Assembly (NCBI GenBank): GCA_029863735.1
Contig: JAOTUT010000059.1
Location: forward strand, 1 to 7,770
DNA length: 7,770 nucleotides
Reading direction: 5' to 3'
Source of the DNA: Ignavibacteria bacterium
Lineage (GTDB): Bacteria > Bacteroidota > Ignavibacteria > Ignavibacteriales > Ignavibacteriaceae
Shown here: positions 1 to 5,666 of the stretch, piece by piece
Position numbering within the stretch: position 1 is the stretch's first letter
How the letters are laid out: each line of letters starts with the position of its first letter
The notes under the pieces: model-generated
Seen by the model: the letters and a program-made list of their open reading frames with translations, nothing else
Told to the model about the DNA's origin: nothing
The model's database searches: none
Program-made: the position numbers and the translations under genes

Positions 1-2
1 CT

Positions 3-839
3 CTTTACGGTTTACCCGTGCCTCTCGTCGTGTTCATTGAAAGCACTATTGTTGCCGTTATTCTTTCGCCATATTTTATCAGAATGCTCCCTTCATTAAA
101 ATCCCTGGCTTATAAAGATTGGCTTACATTCTTTTTGGTTGCCTTGCTGGGCGGAGCCATAGGTACAATGGCTATAACTAAAGCACTATTCTATGTAAAT
201 TTTGTCAATCTTTCAGTAGTGATTCTTCTACAAAAACTGCAACCGATTTTCGCAATAACTCTTGCTGCATTATTTCTTAAAGAAAGATTAACAAAAAAAT
301 TCTTCTTCTGGGCCACTCTTGCTATAATTGGCGCTTACTTTATAACTTTTGGTATTAATCTGCCAGATTTGTCTACCGGAGATAAAACCACGGTGGCGGC
401 ACTCTTTGCTTTACTGGCTGCTTTTAGTTTTAGCTCGTCCACGGTGTTAAGTAAGCGAGCTCTACGAAATGTTTCCTTTGAGATGGGAACATACTTGCGT
501 TTTCTTTTCTCCGCAGTAATAATGTTTGTGTTGGTTATTTCATTGGGAGATATGAAAAGCTTTTCTGATATTACAACAACACAAGTTATTATATTTTTAA
601 TTATTGCTTTCTCTACCGGCGGCGCAGCAATCTTTCTGTATTATTACGGATTGAAGCGAATAACTGCTTCGGTTGCAGCAATTTGTGAACTGGCTTTTCC
701 ATTAACTGCTGTTATTTTAGAATATGTAGTACATGATAATATTCTTGGTCCCATTCAATGGGCTGGAGTAATTATACTTCTATTGAGTATTGTTAAGGTG
801 GGTAGCATAAATACTTCACTCTGGGAGAAGAGTTCATAA
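3..839 (+). CDS. EamA/DMT-family transporter, 5' end cut off by window edge
   Basis: The protein is very hydrophobic, with about nine visible membrane segments, and has the two-repeat layout of drug/metabolite transporters (EamA). The end of repeat 1 reads LLQKLQPIFAITLAALFLKE and the end of repeat 2 reads ELAFPLTAVILEYVVHD, the matching element in the second half. The reading frame is open to the window edge. A GTG at position 18 could serve as a start, but the residues before it (LYGLP) are in frame, and EamA proteins usually run about 290-300 residues with a first helix that is missing here. I therefore read it as a gene lacking roughly its first 20-25 residues outside the window. The likely role is inner-membrane transport of small metabolites; the substrate cannot be read from sequence. 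The gene ends at TAA and converges on the DinB-like gene across a hairpin. Confidence 0.88.
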   Translation, partial: LYGLPVPLVVFIESTIVAVILSPYFIRMLPSLKSLAYKDWLTFFLVALLGGAIGTMAITKALFYVNFVNLSVVILLQKLQPIFAITLAALFLKERLTKKFFFWATLAIIGAYFITFGINLPDLSTGDKTTVAALFALLAAFSFSSSTVLSKRALRNVSFEMGTYLRFLFSAVIMFVLVISLGDMKSFSDITTTQVIIFLIIAFSTGGAAIFLYYYGLKRITASVAAICELAFPLTAVILEYVVHDNILGPIQWAGVIILLLSIVKVGSINTSLWEKSS

Positions 840-847
840 ATGAAAAT

Positions 848-866
848 GGGCTTGATATTCAAGCCC
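848..866. terminator. Hairpin between convergent genes, probable bidirectional terminator
   Basis: This is a perfect 8-bp stem, GGGCTTGA / TCAAGCCC, with a TAT loop. It lies 8 nt after the stop of the EamA gene and 16 nt beyond the stop of the convergent DinB-like gene. A TTTT run follows on the minus strand and a looser TTAT...GTTTTT stretch on the plus strand. The position and symmetry fit a shared terminator, although both U-tracts are weak. Confidence 0.6.
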
Positions 867-882
867 TTATAAAACATTGTTT

Positions 883-1449
883 TTAACCTTCAGATTCTTT
901 TTTGCTCCAGGGAGGAGTAACACCATTCATTCTTGCATAAGCAATTGCCTGCCCAAGATGTTCATGGCAATGACACAGAAGGCTGATCATAAAGTTTCTT
1001 AACGACATATCCATACCAAATGGGGTCTTTACTACTTTATTTAGATCTTCCTCTGTTAATTTTCCGGCGGCTTCTTTAACTGTAGTAAAAGACTCTTTAA
1101 GTATTTTATTTATTTCATCTTTATCGGTAGTCTTTTTTTCCTTGGCCCCGGGTCCACCTTCCATTTGTGCCCCGCTCATAAAGCCGGCTAACATATAGTT
1201 TGCTTCCGCAACATGAAGATATATTTGTCCGTCTGTTCTAACACCTTCTGCCGGTGTCCAGCTGATCTGATTCTGAGACATAGCGCCAAGCAGTTGTGTT
1301 AATCTGCCTTCTATAAAATCCATCTGCCCTATATATTCCTGAACAAATACAGGCTCACTGGGTGGATTTGCTGTCGGTGTAGATTCTACGGCTAAGAAAA
1401 TTAATGATACCGGAATGAGTGTAAAAAGAGTTCTTTTAAAATTAAGCAT
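883..1449 (-). CDS. Exported DinB-fold (DinB/YfiT-type) protein
   Basis: This is a 188-residue protein with an N-terminal signal-like segment: basic residues at 5-6, hydrophobic core about 8-20, then a polar Ala/Pro-rich stretch. The rest looks like the four-helix DinB metal-binding fold. It has a first His in HVAEANYMLAG (H79) and a late HCHEHLGQ motif with H160, H162 and H164. H79, H160 and H164 match the usual three-His metal triad (the HxxxH pair plus an upstream His). WTPAEGVRT at 64-72 resembles the W-x-P-x-x-x-x-R stretch common before the first His. DinB-fold proteins include metal-dependent thiol-transferase-like enzymes and many of unknown function; the substrate here is unknown. 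The start is fixed by a strong AAGGAGG site 4 nt upstream. No lipobox Cys is present, so it is more likely a soluble periplasmic or membrane-anchored protein than a lipoprotein. Confidence 0.85.
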   Translation of the reverse strand: MLNFKRTLFTLIPVSLIFLAVESTPTANPPSEPVFVQEYIGQMDFIEGRLTQLLGAMSQNQISWTPAEGVRTDGQIYLHVAEANYMLAGFMSGAQMEGGPGAKEKKTTDKDEINKILKESFTTVKEAAGKLTEEDLNKVVKTPFGMDMSLRNFMISLLCHCHEHLGQAIAYARMNGVTPPWSKKESEG

Positions 1450-1453
1450 GGTG

Positions 1454-1460
1454 CCTCCTT
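1454..1460 (-). promoter_or_regulatory. Strong Shine-Dalgarno site of the DinB-like gene
   Basis: Read on the minus strand, AAGGAGG lies 4 nt before the ATG ending at 1447. It is a full match to the anti-Shine-Dalgarno core and decides the start codon. Confidence 0.8.
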
Positions 1461-1529
1461 AAAGTTTATTAATAAATATATGTGTCTCCCTTGTAAAATT
1501 TTAACATTGTTTGTAATTGGTAGAGCTGG

Positions 1530-1559
1530 AATATATGGAATCTAATTGCTATTTGGCAA
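1530..1559 (-). promoter_or_regulatory. Candidate sigma-70-type promoter of the DinB-like gene
   Basis: On the minus strand, TTGCCA (1554-1559) is followed by an 18-nt spacer and TATATT (1530-1535). Each hexamer matches the sigma-70 consensus at five of six positions. Transcription would start near 1523, giving a leader of about 70 nt before the ATG. Promoter calls in AT-rich DNA are error-prone and this one is by eye only. Confidence 0.4.
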
Positions 1560-1601
1560 GTAAAGATTAATAATTATCTTGCTCAACCCGTCAACTAGCT
1601 A

Positions 1602-1628
1602 CAAAAATGAATTTCAATTCAATTTTTG
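1602..1628. repeat. AT-rich imperfect inverted repeat in the divergent spacer
   Basis: Arms CAAAAATGAATT (1602-1613) and AATTC-A-ATTTTTG (1616-1628) pair over 12 bp with a TC loop and a single bulged A (1621). It could be an operator, a weak terminator-like hairpin, or chance in AT-rich sequence. No function is assigned. Confidence 0.35.
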
Positions 1629-1821
1629 CACATTTTTAAGCTTTCCCCGCTCAAAATAACCCCTAATTTTATTATTGGTTATTCCTGCAGAAACTCCTTA
1701 ATTTTAGGCTCAATTATGAAAAAAGATATCTTCTGAATGATTCGGTTTACTGTTCTTCAACAATACGCCTTTCATAACTTTATGGCGGGCAAAATCAATT
1801 CTCGTAATAAAATAATTTTCC

Positions 1822-1826
1822 GGAGG
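1822..1826 (+). promoter_or_regulatory. Shine-Dalgarno site of the peptide transporter gene
   Basis: GGAGG lies 4 nt before the ATG at 1831. This supports that start for the POT transporter. Confidence 0.75.
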
Positions 1827-1830
1827 TTTA

Positions 1831-3330
1831 ATGTTTAAAGGTCATCCGAAAGGATTGTATGTTCTCTTTTTTACCGAGATGTGGGAGCGGTTCGGGTTTT
1901 ACACCATGCTCGCCATTTTTGTTTATTATATGCAAGAAAATTTTGGCTGGGATGCTACTACCGCAACGAATGTGTATGGTCTTTTCCTTGCCGGGGTTTA
2001 TATCACTCCTATCATCGGTGGCTGGCTTGCTGATAATGTACTTGGGTACGGCAAAACAATTACAATCGGTGCAGTTGTTATGGGAATTGGTTACGTGATG
2101 ATGGCTGTCCCGACAAGTTCACCTCTTCAATTATATATTGCATTAGCTGTGGTCTGCGTTGGAAACGGATTATTTAAAGCTAACATCTCTGTGCTTGTGG
2201 GAAATCTTTATGCTCACACACAAGGTTCGCTCAAAGACGCAGGATATAATATTTTTTATATGGGAATAAATATAGGTGCTTTTTATGCACCTATGGCTGC
2301 AGCTGGTATAAAACGTTTTGTAATGGAAAACTTTAGCGCAACTCTTGCTGAAGGATACAACGCCGGGTTTGCTGTTGCTGCGGCGGGAATGCTTATTTCT
2401 CTTTTGATTTTTTTAATCTTCAAAAAATATTATGCAAATGCAGATTATCGTGCTAAAGAAAAAGACAATGTGGATGTTGATATCGTCCTTACCAAGTCTC
2501 AGGAAAAAGAGAGGATTATAGCTCTGATGACAATTTTTGCAATTGTTATTTTCTTCTGGATGGCTTTTCATCAAAACGGTTCGGCACTCTCACTTTTTGC
2601 AAGAGATTATACTGATGTGTTTGTCGGCAAATTTACCTATCTCCTTTTTGATGTTATTGGATTGCACGCAATTCTCTTTGTATTACTTGGAGGGGCTGCT
2701 GCATTTGTTTCTAAAGCAACTAAAACAAAATTACTGGGTGGGCTATTCGCTGTTATTGGTTTGGTTGTTATAATTATAAAGTTGAACACATTGGGTAATT
2801 CAAACGAAATTGAGCCTGAACAATTTCAATCATTCAATCCTATGTTCATTGTTTTACTTACTCCGATTATTGTTGGCTGGTTTGCTTTTTTAAATAGAAA
2901 AGGAAAAGAGCCGTCCTCACCTGCAAAAATTGGAATAGGAATGATAATTACCGGGTTAGCTTATATTATTATGGTTATTGCGGTTACAGGTTTGCCGTCC
3001 ATGCTTGAACTTGATGGTGGTAGTTCTTCAATTACAGTTTCTGCATACTGGTTGATGGGAACATATTTTACTTTAACAATCGCTGAACTGCATTTAAGCC
3101 CTATGGGTCTTTCTTTCGTGTCTAAAGTTTCACCACCAAAGATGAAAGGATTAATGATGGGTGGTTGGTTTGGGGCAACCGCTGTTGGGAATTATCTTTC
3201 AGGTTTTGTAGGAAGGTTCTATCAAAATTGGGAACTCTGGCAATTTTTCTTGCTGCTGGTTATCACTTCATTTTTTGCTGCGTTAATTCTTCGACTGTTT
3301 CTTAATAAACTGAAACACGCAACTGAATAA
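1831..3330 (+). CDS. Proton-dependent oligopeptide transporter (POT/PTR2, peptide MFS)
   Basis: The 499-residue, many-helix protein is of normal POT length. It carries the family's hallmark ExxERFxxY motif at residues 16-24 (E16, E19, R20, F21, Y24; the usual first Tyr is Phe23), the loop motif GGWLAD at 63-68, GNGLFKANIS at 111-120 with the conserved Lys116, the PTR2 signature FYMGINIGAF at 142-151, and the C-terminal ELHLSPMGLSFVSKV block starting at Glu419. In characterised POT members the N-terminal E/R residues couple proton movement, and Lys and Glu equivalents bind the ends of di- and tripeptides. These residues are kept, so inward proton-driven di/tripeptide uptake is the expected activity, with exact preference unknown. 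The start is set by GGAGG 4 nt upstream. It appears to be monocistronic: a strong terminator follows directly, and the upstream gene is divergent. Confidence 0.95.
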   Translation: MFKGHPKGLYVLFFTEMWERFGFYTMLAIFVYYMQENFGWDATTATNVYGLFLAGVYITPIIGGWLADNVLGYGKTITIGAVVMGIGYVMMAVPTSSPLQLYIALAVVCVGNGLFKANISVLVGNLYAHTQGSLKDAGYNIFYMGINIGAFYAPMAAAGIKRFVMENFSATLAEGYNAGFAVAAAGMLISLLIFLIFKKYYANADYRAKEKDNVDVDIVLTKSQEKERIIALMTIFAIVIFFWMAFHQNGSALSLFARDYTDVFVGKFTYLLFDVIGLHAILFVLLGGAAAFVSKATKTKLLGGLFAVIGLVVIIIKLNTLGNSNEIEPEQFQSFNPMFIVLLTPIIVGWFAFLNRKGKEPSSPAKIGIGMIITGLAYIIMVIAVTGLPSMLELDGGSSSITVSAYWLMGTYFTLTIAELHLSPMGLSFVSKVSPPKMKGLMMGGWFGATAVGNYLSGFVGRFYQNWELWQFFLLLVITSFFAALILRLFLNKLKHATE

Positions 3331-3338
3331 GATTACGT

Positions 3339-3361
3339 GCCCCGCTTCGGCGGGGCTTTTT
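3339..3361 (+). terminator. Intrinsic terminator after the POT transporter
   Basis: A perfect 7-bp GC stem, GCCCCGC / GCGGGGC, closes a TTCG tetraloop and is followed by five T residues (3357-3361). It begins 8 nt after the stop codon. This is a textbook Rho-independent terminator and separates the transporter from the rhodanese operon. Confidence 0.93.
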
Positions 3362-3376
3362 ACTGTCTGAATCCTT

Positions 3377-3405
3377 TTCACATTTTAACTATCAAACCAT
3401 ATGAA
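3377..3405 (+). promoter_or_regulatory. Candidate promoter of the rhodanese-thioredoxin operon
   Basis: TTCACA (3377-3382, five of six to TTGACA) is followed by a 17-nt spacer and TATGAA (3400-3405, four of six to TATAAT). It lies just after the upstream terminator. It would give a leader of only about 11 nt, which fits the absence of a Shine-Dalgarno site before the rhodanese ATG. The call is by eye only. Confidence 0.35.
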
Positions 3406-3422
3406 AATAAAATTATTATAAA

Positions 3423-3812
3423 ATGACAACCGGACAAATATTATTATACGCACTTATTGCTTTGTTAGCTTTCTATTTTATTAGGAAATTCTTTCTGATA
3501 CGATCAATTAAGCACTATTCGGCAAATGAGGCATCTCAGAAAATTAGAAAAGAGCGGAATGTTGTGCTTCTTGATGTCAGAACTGATACCGAAAGAAAAC
3601 AAGGTTCGATAAGGGGTTCGTATCACATTCCGAATACATCATTAGCCTCGAGTGCGAATGAATTGAAAAAATTTAAAGATGCAGAAATTATTTGTTACTG
3701 CCGGACTGGCAACAGAAGTCTGAATGCAGCAGCTAAACTGAAAAGGCTTGGTTTTAATGCCTCTAATCTCAAAGGCGGAATTATAAGATGGAACGCGGCG
3801 GGTTTAAAATGA
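3423..3812 (+). CDS. Membrane-anchored single-domain rhodanese-like protein
   Basis: The 129-residue protein starts with one membrane helix (about 5-20) followed by basic residues, which should place the rest in the cytoplasm. Residues about 32-127 form a rhodanese domain: LLDVRTDTERKQGSIRGSYHIP (49-70) is the first conserved block, and CYCRTGNRS holds the catalytic Cys93 in a six-residue CRTGNR loop typical of sulfurtransferases. GGIIRWNAAGL at 118-128 is the usual C-terminal block. Such proteins carry sulfane sulfur as a Cys persulfide. It is the first gene of a five-gene operon; its TGA overlaps the next ATG as ATGA. There is no Shine-Dalgarno site before the ATG, only an A/T-rich leader. 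A second Cys (Cys91) sits two residues before the catalytic one. The sulfur donor and acceptor are unknown; the downstream thioredoxin is a plausible reductant. Confidence 0.9.
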   Translation: MTTGQILLYALIALLAFYFIRKFFLIRSIKHYSANEASQKIRKERNVVLLDVRTDTERKQGSIRGSYHIPNTSLASSANELKKFKDAEIICYCRTGNRSLNAAAKLKRLGFNASNLKGGIIRWNAAGLK

Positions 3813-4018
3813 ACTGGAATAAAATAAAATTATTTATACCTTTGGTGCTCGGTGCGCTTGGTGGATTTCTTTATTACAATTTTATAGGATGTAACGGAAG
3901 CTGTGCAATAACCGGCAGTCCTGTTAACAGCACATTATATGGGTCTTTAATCGGGTTGGTACTAACCGACTGGAAACAAATTAAAATATTATTTAACAAT
4001 AGGAAAGAAGAAAAATGA
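3809..4018 (+). CDS. Small Cys-containing membrane protein, DUF6132-like
   Basis: This is a 69-residue protein with two hydrophobic segments (about 8-27 and 41-53) flanking a short loop IGCNGSCAITGSP (26-38) with Cys28 and Cys32. That loop is the signature I associate with DUF6132, a small family of unknown function often near rhodanese and thioredoxin genes. I start it at the ATG at 3809 because this forms a 4-nt ATGA overlap with the rhodanese stop and gives a natural N-terminus. An in-frame ATG at 3788 would add seven residues inside the rhodanese C-terminal coding region. The end also overlaps the next gene by ATGA, so the three genes are probably translationally coupled. A role in moving or sensing sulfur at the membrane is inference from the two Cys and the neighbours. 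Confidence 0.75.
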   Translation: MNWNKIKLFIPLVLGALGGFLYYNFIGCNGSCAITGSPVNSTLYGSLIGLVLTDWKQIKILFNNRKEEK

Positions 4019-4227
4019 AAAAGAATATGGGATCAATGGATAGGGGAATAAGAATGCTGCTAGCTGTGATTGTTGCCATTCTATACTTCACAAACCAAAT
4101 AACCGGAGTTGCGGCAATTGTTCTTGGAATTTTTGCAGTTGTGTTTCTACTTACGAGTCTTATGGGTTTTTGTCCAGCGTATTTTCCCTTTAAGCTTTCA
4201 ACATTGAAAAAATCTGACAAAGTATAG
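4015..4227 (+). CDS. DUF2892 small membrane protein (YgaP transmembrane-domain-like)
   Basis: The 70-residue protein begins MKKNMGSMDRGIRM, the characteristic N-MG-x-x-DRxIR opening of DUF2892. It then has two membrane helices (about 15-26 and 29-50) and the GFCPAY element (51-56) with Cys53, matching the family's G-x-CP-x-Y. In E. coli YgaP this domain is fused behind a rhodanese domain and acts as its membrane part. Here the rhodanese is a separate protein two genes upstream. The start overlaps the stop of the DUF6132-like gene as ATGA, and an AGGAAAGAAG stretch upstream can serve as ribosome site. The biochemical role of DUF2892 is not established; membrane assembly with the rhodanese is the likely reading. 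Confidence 0.88.
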   Translation: MKKNMGSMDRGIRMLLAVIVAILYFTNQITGVAAIVLGIFAVVFLLTSLMGFCPAYFPFKLSTLKKSDKV

Positions 4228-4248
4228 GTTGAAAGGAAAGATCAATAA

Positions 4249-4632
4249 ATGCAATACGGATTTTCAAAAACTATTGACTTATCTTATGAGCAGGCAATCG
4301 AAAAAGTTACTGCCGAATTAAAAAAGGAAGGCTTTGGTGTTTTAACATCAATCGATGTAAAGGAAACACTCAAGCAAAAAATAAATGTCGATTTTAAGAA
4401 GTATTCTATACTCGGTGCGTGCAATCCGCCGATAGTACATAGAGCATTACAGGAAGAAGAAGAACTCGGTTTACTGCTTCCTTGTAACGTGATCGTTTAT
4501 GAAAAAGATGGCAAGACACGTGTTTCAATCTTTGACCCGATGGTGATGACATGGATTATGGAAAATGACAAGATGAAACCTATAGCAACCGAAGTGCGGG
4601 AAAGACTGCAAAGAGTTTTACAAGCAATTTAA
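4249..4632 (+). CDS. DUF302 family protein
   Basis: The 127-residue soluble protein has the DUF302 pattern: an N-terminal strand and helix (YGFSKTIDLSYEQAIEKV), EGFGVLTSIDV at 27-37, the core YSILGACNPPIVHRAL at 52-67 and LGLLLPCNVIVYE at 73-85. Cys58 and Cys79 are the two Cys of these conserved blocks. The family is small, with an alpha/beta fold and no firmly established activity; it recurs beside thioredoxin, rhodanese and other sulfur genes. It follows the DUF2892 gene by 21 nt and precedes thioredoxin by 23 nt, so it belongs to the operon. An AAAGGA site sits 11 nt before the ATG. A sulfur- or metal-linked role is inference from the Cys pair and context. Confidence 0.88.
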   Translation: MQYGFSKTIDLSYEQAIEKVTAELKKEGFGVLTSIDVKETLKQKINVDFKKYSILGACNPPIVHRALQEEEELGLLLPCNVIVYEKDGKTRVSIFDPMVMTWIMENDKMKPIATEVRERLQRVLQAI

Positions 4633-4655
4633 TAAATACAAACAAGGGAAAAACA

Positions 4656-5027
4656 ATGGCTGAACATTTAAACAAACAAACATTTTTAGAAAAGGTTTTT
4701 AACTACGAACAGAACCAGGATTGGAAATTCGAAGGCGAGCTTCCGGCTGTAGTTGATTTTTGGGCACCATGGTGCGGTCCCTGCAAAATGGTTGGACCAA
4801 TCATTGACGAGCTTTCCACAGAGTATAAAGGAAAAGTAAATTTCTATAAAGTCAATACAGACGAAGAACAGGAACTGGGTGCTGTATTCGGAATAAGAAG
4901 CATTCCTTCGTTGTTGTTCATTCCGAAAGAGGGACAACCGAAATTAGCTGTTGGAGCGCTTCCGAAAGAATCATTCAAATCTGCAATCGAAAAAGAACTT
5001 CTCATTAGCGAACCAAGTCAAAATTAA
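4656..5027 (+). CDS. trxA: Thioredoxin
   Basis: The 123-residue protein has the thioredoxin fold and the classical active site WCGPCK with Cys40 and Cys43, preceded by PAVVDFWAP. The cis-proline loop RSIPSLLFI (Pro84) and the buried Asp of VVDFWA (Asp34) are present, as is the C-terminal GALPKESF block. No signal peptide or membrane anchor is visible, so it should be cytoplasmic, reducing disulfides or persulfides at the expense of thioredoxin reductase. It is slightly longer than E. coli thioredoxin, mainly through an N-terminal extension (about 1-28). An AAGGGA site lies 6 nt before the ATG. It is the last gene of the operon; the genome may hold other thioredoxins, so this may be a dedicated partner of the rhodanese rather than the housekeeping TrxA. 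Confidence 0.93.
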   Translation: MAEHLNKQTFLEKVFNYEQNQDWKFEGELPAVVDFWAPWCGPCKMVGPIIDELSTEYKGKVNFYKVNTDEEQELGAVFGIRSIPSLLFIPKEGQPKLAVGALPKESFKSAIEKELLISEPSQN

Positions 5028-5033
5028 TTTAAC

Positions 5034-5060
5034 GGCTGTCACGGTTTGACCGTGACGGCC
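5034..5060. terminator. Long GC-rich hairpin between convergent operons
   Basis: Arms GGCTGTCACGGT (5034-5045) and ACCGTGACGGCC (5049-5060) form a 12-bp stem with one T-G wobble and a TTG loop. It starts 7 nt after the thioredoxin stop and ends 23 nt before the stop of the convergent gene. There is no T-run on the plus side (AAATCC follows); on the minus side the exit is GTTAAATTAATTTT. It probably serves as a terminator or RNA 3'-end stabiliser for both units. A dispersed repeat is the alternative. Confidence 0.6.
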
Positions 5061-5083
5061 AAATCCTCTACAATTAATTCCAC

Positions 5084-5659
5084 TTATAATCTTTTACTTA
5101 AAAGATTTATCATCCTTCCAAGTCCGGATGCACTTGAAAATGATTCTATAGGCACATCATTTAAATGTTTTTTCCTGATTTCATTTATTGTTTCAGTTTC
5201 AATGGTTTTTATTTGGCCAATTTTTTCAAAAGACAAAATCAAAATTGCTGTCTTTAACGTGATTGCTTTAACTCTTACTGTCTGAGGCGAATGTCTACCC
5301 GGATGTATATGAATGTATCTTTCAAGGTTTTCTCCAAGACGAAGCGTCCAAACAGAGCTGTCTTTCAATTTTAGTAGTTGATAATCTTTCCCACCTTTTA
5401 TGAGCCAGTCTTTGTATTCTTTGAAGGAAAATATTTTTTTTCTGTCGAGTGCATCGAGTATCTGCTTTGAAATCTCTTCTGGTGAATATTTGCCAAAGTA
5501 CAGGTCCATTAGAGACTCTCCAATTTTAAGCAGATAGAGTTTAAGCTCATCGAGCATCTCGGTCTTTTTAATTGTTTTAATCTGGTGTGTTATAAAACCT
5601 GCGTGGTGTTTCCAGCAATTAAAGTTTATTTGCCGGGGGACGTTACATTTTTCATCCAT
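5084..5659 (-). CDS. Conserved-looking protein of unknown function (191 residues)
   Basis: I do not recognise this family. The protein is soluble, basic and without signal peptide or membrane helix. Its N-terminus has a cluster of possible metal ligands (Cys5, Cys15, His18, His19, His25, around FNCWKHHAGFITH). A helical part (about 36-90) includes KYSPEEISKQILDALD, followed by a probable beta/alpha part with WTLRLG (104-109) and a striking YIHIHPGRHSPQTVRVKAI stretch (115-133) with His117, His119 and His123. The gene follows the DUF493 gene by 7 nt on the same strand, so they are almost certainly co-transcribed. No Shine-Dalgarno site precedes its ATG, which suggests coupling to the upstream gene; the next in-frame Met (residue 35) would remove the Cys/His cluster. 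The reverse strand carries a 79-codon frame here, but it lacks any family features. Confidence 0.75.
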   Translation of the reverse strand: MDEKCNVPRQINFNCWKHHAGFITHQIKTIKKTEMLDELKLYLLKIGESLMDLYFGKYSPEEISKQILDALDRKKIFSFKEYKDWLIKGGKDYQLLKLKDSSVWTLRLGENLERYIHIHPGRHSPQTVRVKAITLKTAILILSFEKIGQIKTIETETINEIRKKHLNDVPIESFSSASGLGRMINLLSKRL

Positions 5660-5666
5660 TACAAAA

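Larger units (their letters stand above)
1450..1830. other. 381-bp spacer between divergent genes, no gene seen
   Basis: No credible protein or RNA gene is visible. The stretch holds the Shine-Dalgarno site and candidate promoter of the minus-strand DinB-like gene, and at its right end the GGAGG site of the peptide transporter. It also contains an AT-rich imperfect inverted repeat at 1602-1628 and a 10-bp palindrome AAGATATCTT at 1723-1732. I could not find a convincing -35/-10 pair for the transporter. The length is larger than needed for two promoters, so a regulator site, small RNA or leader element remains possible but unproven. Confidence 0.5.

Noticed and set aside
1717..1737. Six-codon mini-ORF (ATG to TGA) about 100 nt before the POT gene, considered as a leader peptide
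   Set aside because: It has no ribosome site, no attenuator-like alternative hairpins and no run of regulatory codons. It is expected by chance.
1859..2773. Two alternative-frame plus-strand open frames (1859-2098 and 2537-2773) inside the POT gene
   Set aside because: Both overlap conserved POT coding sequence in another frame and have no start signals.
3788..3808. Earlier in-frame ATG for the DUF6132-like gene
   Set aside because: It has an AAAGGCGG-like stretch upstream, but it would add seven residues inside the rhodanese coding region. The ATGA overlap at 3809 gives the better start.
3993..4220. Minus-strand 75-codon open frame opposite the DUF2892 gene
   Set aside because: It is fully antisense to a recognisable DUF2892 gene. 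Its hydrophobic character mirrors the other strand.
4686..4937. Minus-strand 83-codon open frame opposite thioredoxin
   Set aside because: It is antisense to an unmistakable thioredoxin and has no recognisable motif.
5046..5285. Plus-strand 79-codon open frame starting inside the 5034-5060 hairpin
   Set aside because: It lies antisense to the 191-residue gene, has no ribosome site, starts within a terminator-like stem and shows no family features. It is a shadow frame.
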